From Taxillus chinensis (taxonomy: Eukaryota; Streptophyta; Magnoliopsida; Santalales; Loranthaceae), in assembly GCA_023512835.1 (NCBI GenBank), contig CM042085.1, forward strand, positions 35,728,324 through 35,792,323: a DNA stretch of 64,000 nt, written 5' to 3'. Below, piece by piece: positions 55,925 to 64,000 of this stretch. The notes beneath the pieces are model-generated. The model had not been told where the DNA came from. It searched no databases and worked only from the letters and a program-made list of their open reading frames with translations. Position numbers and translations under genes: made by a program. Each line of letters begins with the position of its first letter. Position 1 is the first letter of the stretch.

Positions 55925-57091
55925 ATGGCCGCTTTTGCTGGGTTTGTGCTTGATTGGGACTCTCTGGTGCACAGTCCAGTCTCATGGTGGCAGGAGATGA
56001 TGACACTGCTACAGAGCAGCGGCTTGCGGCAGTTATGTTCAGACTCATGTCTATTGCTGCCCGAGGCGACTAAGGAATTCTATGACACTGTGTATCAGGA
56101 TGACAGGACGGGCGAGACATGCTTGGTGGGTCATATTTAGGGCTTTGAAGTTGTGGTGTCTGCTCGCATCATTCATGCTGTTTTTGCTCTTCTTGAGGCA
56201 AGCACTCCCATTCCCCCTCTTTCTAAAGATGAATTAAGTGCTGCTTTAAATTATCAAGATCCTGGTGGGGCTGTGCGTCGATACTGTAAGAAAACTGGTT
56301 TTGATCAACAGTTTAGATTCTTGGCTATTTTAATTGGGAAATGTCTATTTTGCCAGCTTCCTAAGCAAGAACCAGTCCTTCAAGAGCACATGATGGTTAT
56401 GTACAGTGTCACTAGAAATTTACGTATTCCACTGGCTGATTTTCTCTTTACATTCTGGGTGCATTTACAACACAAAAGGCTGTTTCGGAGGCTGCTCACA
56501 AAAATTATTCTCCGTCAATATCCTTCTTTGGAGCGGTTACTTCCACCCACCCCTTATCCCCCTGCATTGGTTCTGCACAGTATTTCTGAGGATGGTACTC
56601 TTGCTGTTCGATTGGTGGGCCGTGTGTATCAACGTGTGCGACAATACAGCCAGACTTATGAGAACATGCCCCCTCGGGCCCCACCACATCAGGCCCCTCA
56701 TCGCCAATCATTTCATTTTTTGGCTCATTCCTCTGTTCCAATGGATGACTCCTCTGATGAGGACTATGCTGGGATACCTCCTGCACCTGAGGTGCCACCT
56801 GCTTCTGATGATCAGTTCATGGAAACTCTCCATCAGGCCCTTCAGGAATTCGGCTTTTATGCCCAACGTGGATGCTATCCTACTCAATCCTTTCTCCCAT
56901 TATTCATCTGGCGTCACATTCCTCAGCAGCTCAATTCCGACAGTTGTGGAGCTTTTGTTTTCTATTATCTCCTGGCCTGTATCCAGTCCCATGCTGGTCG
57001 TTGGACCGCCTACAAAGACGAAACTTTTCCTCCTGAGGCTCTTCGTGCGATGGTGGCCCAATTCATCTTTCATTTCAGCTATCCGGTGTGA
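55925..57091 (+). pseudogene. E extra gene: plant transposon-protein-like N-terminus and Ulp1-like end
   Basis: ATG at 55925 opens 388 codons in one frame with a single TAG at 56138-56140. The N-terminus reads GFVLDWDSLVHSPVSWWQEM and ATKEFYDTVYQDDRTGETCL, and later HMMVMYSVTRNLRIPLADFL, which resembles the plant transposon-protein family as in G. A Pro-rich, acidic linker follows (MPPRAPPHQAPHRQ, DDSSDEDYAG). The end has PQQLNSDSCGAFVFYYL with Cys at 56945-56947 and Gln six residues before. The His and Asp expected upstream in a Ulp1 fold are not found, so an internal part of the domain seems lost and activity is unlikely. No membrane segment supports an env role. Confidence 0.75.
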
Positions 57092-58388
57092 CTTTGGTAT
57101 GTCCTCTGCTCCTTTCTGTTCTACTTTTGCATGGGGACCATGCTTTCTTCTAAGTTTGGGGGAGGGGCCGCCTTGCTTTCACTTGCCTTGCGTCCTGTGT
57201 TTATATGTGTGACTGCCTGTTTCTATTGTTTTGTGTATATTCATGTAATTGTCTCTCTTCAACAAAGAAAAACAAAAAAACATTGCATGTATGTTGTGGA
57301 CTCGCTGGCTGATAATCGATGAGTATGCTAGTCTCTTATTGTGACTTGAGATGTGAAATTGGTGTTAGTGATAATGTTTTTGGCCTTTACATAACGTTCT
57401 TGTTGCTTGGAATGAAATCATCACATGTATGAGTTAATAACTTGGGCTCTTAGCTACGGTCGTAAATTCTTAAAGTCATTACCTTCAGTCCCCTAGAATT
57501 GTGTGTTATTGAGAGAAACAGTTTGTCACCATCATTCTTCTTTTGTGTGATTATATCCCTTGGTTGATGAGCTTAGACGAATACAGTGATTAGTGGGTTG
57601 TGTTGATTGGGTTGGCGTTTGTTGGCTGAACTGAAGCCATAGGTTGCATTGATGTGAAACATTCAAGTTTTTGTTTATTTTCGGAGTTCAAAAAAAAAGC
57701 AAAAAAAAAAAAGAGAGAGAGAGGCAATTGTTTTCAAGCTTTGGGCAGTAAATGTTTAGCCCCTTTTTGTAATTTTCTTTTAAGTGACAATCATGTAAAT
57801 GGGGTTCTGATTTTAAGTCGTGTGGCATTCAATTCAGCCCGAATTCTATCTTTATTTTACCCCATGTTATTTCAATTTAGTAGGCCACTCATGAAGTAGA
57901 ATAAGGAGTTTTTTGTGTAGTGCATCACTTGGGTAATTCACCTCTCAATGCAACTATGGTGGAAGTTAAGGAATGTGGTAAGACTTGATGAATCATCACA
58001 GTATAAACTGCTTATATTTTTCTACGATCTGAAAACCCTTGGGGATAAGGAGTGCGAGTGATGGGAGATCAATCATTTGAGTGAGGTTGCTTTGTTTCCA
58101 CCGTGAGAACTCCAAGGGATTGTTGTTATTGCTTTAATTTTTACCGATTTAGATGTTTCTTAGTAATTAACTAGGAATGCATGTGATTGTTGGACCATGA
58201 AACAAGTTGGTAATGCAAAGTCGTTAAAGCTGCATCATTGACTCCGTTACTCCATTACATGTCCACTACGGTGACTGTATGTCTATCAGACATTATTATC
58301 TGCATTGTGTTTTTCTTTTTCTTATTTTGCATCCTTTTTGTTTTATGAGTGTGTTTCTAATCTTGCTCGGGACAAGCAAGGTTCAAGT
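57092..58388 (+). other. E 3' non-coding region with an internal purine tract
   Basis: AAGTTTGGGGGAGGGG at 57152-57167 is a polypurine-like tract right after the extra gene; the true tract at 58385-58396 has the same AAGTTTGGGGGA core. The 1.2 kb between them has no coding signal; it includes an A-rich run and GA repeats at 57688-57722. Confidence 0.7.
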
Positions 58389-58399
58389 TTGGGGGATTT
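58385..58399 (+). promoter_or_regulatory. E polypurine tract
   Basis: AAGTTTGGGGGATTT directly precedes the 3' LTR (TGATAGTGATC at 58400). TTTGGGGGA is the usual plus-strand primer core of Athila elements. Confidence 0.88.
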
Positions 58400-60234
58400 T
58401 GATAGTGATCATCTGGACCACTATTTTAGGGCCATTTTGGGTGTGTATTGACATGAATTATACATCTTTGTCACTTGAAAATGTTTATATTTTTTATCTG
58501 ACACCCTAACCACCAATTGAAGTTTCCCCTTGGAGTTTTTGGCTTGTTCTTTGTATTATTTATATTAAACTCAGGAATTCCTCCATGGAAGCAAGAAATT
58601 GAGGTTAACAGCAGTTACACAACAAAAGGCGGCCAGGAATGGATTAAAATAGAATTTCACCCGACCAATATGATTGGTGCACATTTGGATGACACAGACC
58701 ACAAATGAAGCTAATTAGGTGAAGAATTGTCCTGGTCGGGTGAAGAATATTCACCCGACCACTTGATATGAAGATGTAATCCGTCGATTTAAAACTTTTC
58801 CAACAACTTTTCTTTCTGGTCGGGTGAGCATCGAAGATGGTCGGGTGAAGCTTCTCTTCACCCGACCAAGTGTGATAAAGCTATAAACCATCGATTCAAG
58901 TCGTATTGGACATGTTCATCTTCTGGTCGGGTTAACTTTGAAGCTGGTCGGGTGAAGGTTTCATTCACCCGACCAAACTGATTCGGTCACATGCAACTGA
59001 TTCAAGTATTTGGAGACTACTTTGAGTTCTGGACGGGTGACTTTTAAAGATGATCAGGTGAATTTTCGTTCACCCGACCAAACTGTTTCTGTGCCAGATT
59101 TGCATTGATCCCAAGTTTAAATGCACTATTTCCAAGTCTGCAGCACGACATCCCACACCCAACATTTTTAATGAGACTGTTGCACAAGTTGCAGTGTTTT
59201 ACACCTGTAGGGCTGTGATTAAATTTAGCTGTGAGGATGCATTTTCGTTTTTACTATTGCCCTAATTTCTGGAGGCTATATAAGCTAGTTTTTGGAAGCG
59301 ATGGGGTTGGAAAATTGAGAGAAAAATACAGAAACTTCATAATTACCATTTGAGGGCAGATTTCAGGGAATTTTTGGAGGATTGGAGCATCTGCAGCATT
59401 CTGGAACACTACTAGCTGGGAGCAAGTCATCAGGGAGGTCATTTTCTACCTCCAAGTAGCCATAGTTACCCTCCTTTCCTTTCCTTCATGTCTTACTTCT
59501 TTGTTGTATCTTTTAAAACCAGTATGTTAGCTTAGAGCCTCTTGATTGGGGTTAGGATGGAATTTGATGTAATGTGTTAATTGGAATAATCCGCAAATTT
59601 GTATTCTCTATTTTCTACTTATTGAAAGTCTTGATTACTTGTATGGAATGATATTGGTCATGTTGTTCTGTATTTTAGGTAATTATATGATGGATTGTAA
59701 GATGAAATATAATTACCAGAAACTCAAGATGATCATACTAGGAATTACATAATATGTGAAAACCAGTGTAAACCTAGGTTACTAAATCAAGAGTGGGTGT
59801 GATGCTAGCTCTAGATTAAACAATCCAGTACTTAATGGGTCACCTGCCTCCATGTTTGGGTGTACACAGAGCTATTGTGCTTGAAGGAGACTAGTTCTTG
59901 CATTGTGATTAAGTAATAATTGGAAAATAGAAAGAAATATGAACTCTGCAGATTATGTTACTATTGGGAGAAAATACATCAAATGAAGTCCTAACTCCAG
60001 TCTACTTTCCAATAAACAGAAACTCCACATCAGATCACTTTCTTTACAATTTGAATACTGCAATTTATTTATTTATTTTTAAGTTGAAACTAAAAGAAAA
60101 ACCAAAATCAATTTAAGTCATCTGAGAAAAAAATAGGATTTTTATCCCATCACCTTCCCTAGGGTTCGATAACCAGGGACTTAATTGTCCACTGTATTAC
60201 TTGCACGATTTTGTATACTTGCAAATCAATAACA
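58400..60234 (+). repeat. E 3' LTR
   Basis: 1835-bp copy of 47671-49504, ending AATCAATAACA and followed by TTCGT (60235-60239). TATA box at 59277-59283. The palindrome array is retained at about 58735-59085 with a few substitutions. Confidence 0.96.
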
Positions 60235-60239
60235 TTCGT

Positions 60240-60801
60240 CTGGTCTCCCATCTGCGCTACAGGGGTGTCTTCCGCGCAGCAGGAGGTGTCTTCCGCACAG
60301 CAGGGGGGTCTTCAGCCTGTCTTTTGTCAGTGCTACTGGGGCGTCTTCCGCGCAGCAATAGGAGTCTTTGGAAGCACCAGGCTGTGTTCACAGCCTGGCA
60401 GCAGCAGGGTATCAGCTATTAATTCTAAAGAATCGTCTTTGGGTAGGATTGACAGATAGCCATCCAATGAGAATGCAACTATCTGGACGGTAGCGAAGCC
60501 ATCGATGTAAGCATTTTGACAATACTTGGGCCTGAATCCAAGTCGAGGCCCTGAGTGACCCGATTATTGACTTTCTCATGGTTTATGGGCTGACTTTGTA
60601 TTTGCACGGTCATTTGAGGGTAATAATATCTGTCTAGTATTATGCTCGTCATTTCGAGCGTTTTGATAGTAATTTGACTCAATTTGGAGTTTGTAACCTT
60701 GGAGGTCAATTATTGACAAAGTCAATTATTGGTCAATGATTGACAGAAATACAAATAGAATGAAAAGAAAGAGCTTCCATTTTATGCTATCACGTTGGTG
60801 C

Positions 60802-60837
<36 letters not shown>

Positions 60838-62595
60838 ATGGAAGCTTGAAGCCTTGGCGATTTGGGTTCGTGGAGCTCTTAGCACTCCAGGTAGGTGTCC
60901 TTGAACCTCTTATCTCGATCCTGTCTTTGAATATGCACGACTTTGTCACAATTTATGAAATTGATTATGAACCATAGGTTTTTGTGAAACCCAATTTTGG
61001 GTTAAATCTAATGGTTTAGCATAAGATCTGTGGTTAAGAACTGATTTATATCAGTTTGGATATATAATTTTGTAGCCTATTGAGTAAAAAGTGTGTTTAT
61101 GAGTGCCTGAGGGTCGCTGGGTTGATTCCAGAAAAAGAACAGACAAAAATGACAACAAATAGTACCCTAGGCGAACTTTAGAGTTGAAATGCGTAGTCAG
61201 TAGCTTCACAGTCAACAGCTTCGTAGTCAGCAACTTCGCGGTTAGCAGCTTTCAGCAGCTTTACAGTCAGCAACTTCGTAGTCAGCAACTTCAGTCAGCA
61301 CCTTCGCAGTCAGCACCTTCATAGTCAGCGGCATCGCTCCGCAGCTTCGCTCCGCAACAGTTCTGCAGCTTCGAGCCAGTGCAACTGCACTGGACTGGAC
61401 CACTGGACCATTTACATTGTAACCTTAAAGTCAAGTATTATACTTAAGTTACAATATAAATAGCAAAATACCCTCCTTTCGGATTCAAAGAAAAATCTAG
61501 AAAATTAAATTCTCACTCCTTCAAAATGTGAAAATTGGAATTTAGTACAAAATCTCGGAAAAATCCAGTTTTTCGTAGAGGTGACTTTTTGGAAAGTGGG
61601 GTTAGACATCTCAGAAAAATCACCAAAAATCAGATTATCTTAGTTATGATATGGGGACCCAATGCCGGGACTTTGTATTGCAAGAAAACAACTTCTACGA
61701 GCATCTTCTTCCATAGTCAAGGCATAAGGATCGATTTGTAAAGAATGGCCTCAATTGTAAAGGGAGTTATAAAGGGAGTGTTGTGAACCATAATGCCATA
61801 CTGGTGTTGGTATGTTGGTTTGAGGATTTGGGGCTTGGAGTCCATGACTTGTTTGTGTTCTCACCGTAAGGCATAGGTGATACTATGTGGCTGACGTGAC
61901 AGGCTAAGGCCTGGGTTGAGCTGTTGAGCTCATGGAGCTAGGGCTGAGTGCCCTGAGTTGAGATCCTGTTTAGGATCGTGTTGAGCCGTTGAGCTCGTGG
62001 AGCTAGGGTTGGGTGCCCTAAGCTGGGATCCCATGGAAGATCGTGAACAAGCTGTCTTGTGTGGGCAGGCTGGGTCTTGATGTTTATTTGTGGGCTGAGT
62101 CCTAATGATTATGCACACTACACGGTGCACGAGTACACTGAGCATATAGTATAGACTTGTATGTTTGCATGATATGGAGCATTATGGTCGCCTACTGAGC
62201 TTGTCGCTCACCCTACTTGTTATTTACCCTTTTCAGGTGTGGCCCGAGACTAGTGGAGGACTTTCTTCCAGAAGGACGTGCCCACTACTCTGATGTATGG
62301 TAGTTGTATTCTATGGCTTCTGTATTGTATCTCGGACATGGGTCCGTGGATAGTTGTATTACATACTGTTTGTCATATGATGTATGTATGACTGTTTGAC
62401 ATATTGTATGCATGTTGATCTATGGGAAAGTACAGGATTACACTTAATGTATGACTGTACAGGGTTGCATATTTGAGACAACACCCGTAGTGTAGTCTCT
62501 ATTGGTGCTAGTCACCTACCCCTTGACCTTTCGGGTGTAGGCAAGGGGAAGTCATGTTCCTAGTTCCGTGTACCCTGGAATTCGGGGGCGTGACA
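60240..62595 (+). repeat. LTR-derived sequence: rest of A's LTR and 5' LTR of element F, border not resolved
   Basis: The left side must continue A's LTR because TTCGT flanks E. The right end GGGGGCGTGACA (62595) is a Tekay-type LTR end followed by a primer site. Inside are repeated CTTCCGCGCAGCA units (60265-60365), a GA run (60807-60837), a donor-like CCAGGTAGGT (GT at 60891), a GTCAGCAACTTCG array (about 61195-61330), TATAAATAG near 61454, two copies of a 65-bp unit (TTGAGCTCATGGAGCTAGGG type, 61916-62045) and an acceptor-like CTTTTCAG ending at 62236. Two promoters suggest two different LTRs, but I cannot place the start of F's LTR. Confidence 0.6.
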
Positions 62596-62598
62596 AGT

Positions 62599-62640
62599 TG
62601 GTATCAGAGCCTGGTCTAGCGGACCTAGGTTAGTGAGGGG
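62599..62640 (+). promoter_or_regulatory. F primer-binding site and leader
   Basis: TGGTATCAGAGCCTGG starts three bases after the LTR end. The next bases, TCTAGCGGACCTAGG and TAGTG, match the leader of B and C with a few changes, which marks F as a further Tekay-like element. Confidence 0.88.
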
Positions 62641-63028
62641 TGGTTAATTGATTCCCCGTGACTTAGGAAACTATAAGGAGGGTGCTTGATCAATGTAGTC
62701 CTTACATGTATTCTAGGTTATGTTGGTGTCAGTTAGATCATCCTAGGAGCATATGTGGGGATGTATTTCTAGTGGTATGATTGTGTGCATATAGGACACT
62801 AGATTGTCTTTGTGTGTGATGTGATTGCATTTGGTGCCTAAACAGCACGTGGCCATGAGATCCAGGACATGATTTTGTGTGCCCTGAGGGGTGACACGAT
62901 GCTATATGTGTGGTTGTGGACCTACAGGTCGTGTAGTGAGAACCACGAGTTGGTTTGTGCCTTTGATGGTTGTTTGTTCTAGCAGTGCTAGTGTTGATCA
63001 TTTTTTGTTTGTTGTTGTAGCCAGTGTG

Positions 63029-64000
63029 ATGGCACCACCAAGGAGAGCTGTCCAAGGCAGGGGCCCAGCAGAGGAGCCCACGATAGAGTCGGGGCACCAG
63101 GAGCAGCAGAGTTCGCCGGCTCCCATTGTGGGACCTAACTTGGCTCAGGTGTTGCTTCAGTTACAGGATGCCATGCAAGGTATGCAGGGCTCGATGAGGG
63201 AGATGACTAGGGAGGTGGATGAGTTGACGAGGCAGCAGCAGTCTCAGCAGCCACTACAGCCTTAGCAACAGGAGGCGAGGGTGGTGCAGGATATGCACCA
63301 GCAGGAGGTCGTGACAAAGCCAGCACGGCGAGGAGTGGACTGGGACGCACAGTTAGGTGGACAAAGGACATCTTTGAGATAATTGGGGTGCCAGATGTCT
63401 TCTGTTGCCAGATGATTGGGGTGGACATAGGCAACCGAGGACTGGATTAGGTGGACAGAGGACATCTTTGAGATGATTGGGTGCCAGATGAGGAGCGGGT
63501 GCGAGTGGCAACGCACTGTCTATTGGGTATCCCACGTAGGTGGTGGGAGTCCACTAGAGCTATCCATGGCAGTTAGATGAGCTAGAGAGAGTTTATGGAG
63601 CGCTTCTTTGGGGAGTGTTTTCCGAGCTCGTTGCAATATGCTGGACGCAGAGAGTATTATGAGCTTGTGTAAGGTAGCAAGACTGTGGGTGAGTATGTGC
63701 AAGCCTTTATAGATTTAAGGCAGTTTACTCTTGAGGCTTGGGAAAAGGAAGCCCGTAAGACGTAGTACTTCATTCAGGGCTTGAGGCCATCTTTGAAAAA
63801 TAAGTTAGAGGTGATGTAGTTAACCAACTACAAGGAGGTGGTTGACAAGGCACTTATTATTGAGCGAGGTCAGGATCAGGCGAGAGCCCAGAGACCGGGA
63901 GGTTCGGTAGGTCCGAGCAAGAAGAGGCAGAGTGGGGAGAGCACTGCCGTCAGCCTGAGAGGAGGCAGGTGCAGAGGGTTTCCAGCCAGGCGGTAGGACC
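63029..64000 (+). pseudogene. F gag, cut by the window end
   Basis: ATG at 63029 opens MAPPRRAVQGRGPAEEP, comparable to MPPRRVTRASG in C. A Gln/Met-rich, coiled part follows (LLQLQDAMQGMQGSMREM) up to a TAG at 63263-63265, which fits a CAG change. Further on, in other frames, are the gag core pieces RREYYELV, GSKTVGEYVQAF, FIQGLRPSLKNKLEVM and VDKALIIERGQDQARAQ (63640-63880), with stops. It is related to, but clearly diverged from, the gag of A at 150-383, so F and A are different subfamilies. The gene leaves the window. Confidence 0.85.
63353..63491 (+). repeat. Direct repeat of about 95 bp spacing in F gag
   Basis: TTAGGTGGACAAAGGACATC at 63353 and TTAGGTGGACAGAGGACATC at 63448 open two copies of about 45 bp (through GGGTGCCAGATG), 95 bp apart. 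A local duplication within gag is the simplest reading; it contributes to the frame loss. Confidence 0.85.

Larger units (their letters stand above)
47671..60234 (+). mobile_element. Element E: Athila-type Ty3/gypsy element with extra Ulp1-like gene
   Basis: E is 12,564 bp from TGATAGTGATC to AATCAATAACA, flanked by TTCGT (47666-47670 and 60235-60239). LTRs are 1834 and 1835 bp. The primer site is of the tRNA-Asp type used by Athila. Gag, a DLGAS protease, an RT with FMDDFS, RNase H and an integrase without chromodomain follow. After pol come a spacer full of palindromes and an extra gene ending in a Ulp1-like motif, then a non-coding stretch and the final purine tract. Confidence 0.96.

Noticed and set aside
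56406..57212. 268-codon frame overlapping E's extra gene
   Set aside because: It is another phase of the same DNA. The phase 55925-57091 has the ATG, the family-like residues and the DSCGAFV motif shared with G.
21846..62595. A and F as tandem elements sharing one LTR
   Set aside because: The gag of A and F differ strongly (about half identical in the aligned stretch by eye) and the region before F has two promoter sets; kept only as an open alternative.

Overview
This window is a nest of plant LTR retrotransposons. I see no host gene, tRNA, rRNA or CRISPR array. The lineages are Tekay/Del-type chromoviruses, a Tat-type element with two RNase H domains, an Athila-type element and a SIRE/Maximus-type Ty1/copia element. 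This mix points to repeat-rich pericentromeric heterochromatin of a flowering plant, probably a eudicot; the species cannot be named from this sequence. All elements read on the + strand.

Layout. Six elements are called A to G (F is incomplete). A is an old Tekay-like element whose degenerate gag-pol opens the window (1-3847). B (3848-21147, target duplication TACAG) sits in A's integrase. C (4988-14085, target duplication ACTAT) sits in B's 5' LTR. A resumes at 21148 with its integrase tail and chromodomain, and its 3' LTR starts at 21846. That LTR is broken first by D (22020-47129, duplication ACTAT), a Tat-type element, and then by E (47671-60234, duplication TTCGT), an Athila-type element. 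D's integrase is itself broken by G (28934-41975, duplication AAGGC), a SIRE-type copia element. From 60240 to 62595 there is LTR-derived sequence ending in the 5' LTR end of F, a further Tekay-like element. F's primer site (62599) and gag (from 63029) run off the right edge. The nesting gives the insertion order A before B before C, A before D before G, and A before E.

What stands out. G and E belong to different superfamilies, yet each carries an extra gene between pol and the 3' LTR. Both extra genes combine an N-terminal domain resembling the plant 'putative transposon protein' family, a low-complexity linker, and a C-terminal Ulp1/SUMO-protease-like motif (PQQ....DSCGAFV). In G the His-Asp-Gln-Cys set is visible with Ulp1-like spacing; in E only the Gln-Cys end remains. 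Both genes have TATA-like upstream sequence, and in E this is preceded by the same palindromes that occupy the LTR. I consider this the best candidate for an under-described system here.

Other notable points are an apparent intron inside the LTRs of the Tekay-like elements, ACGT-core palindrome arrays upstream of their TATA boxes, extra purine tracts resembling duplicated plus-strand primers, and a 23-copy tandem repeat in D. Coding decay in G, D and E is almost only premature stops of the C-to-T type, without frameshifts in G. In B and C, by contrast, differences between LTR pairs cluster at CTG/CAG sites, which looks like base-calling error at methylated CHG sites rather than biology.
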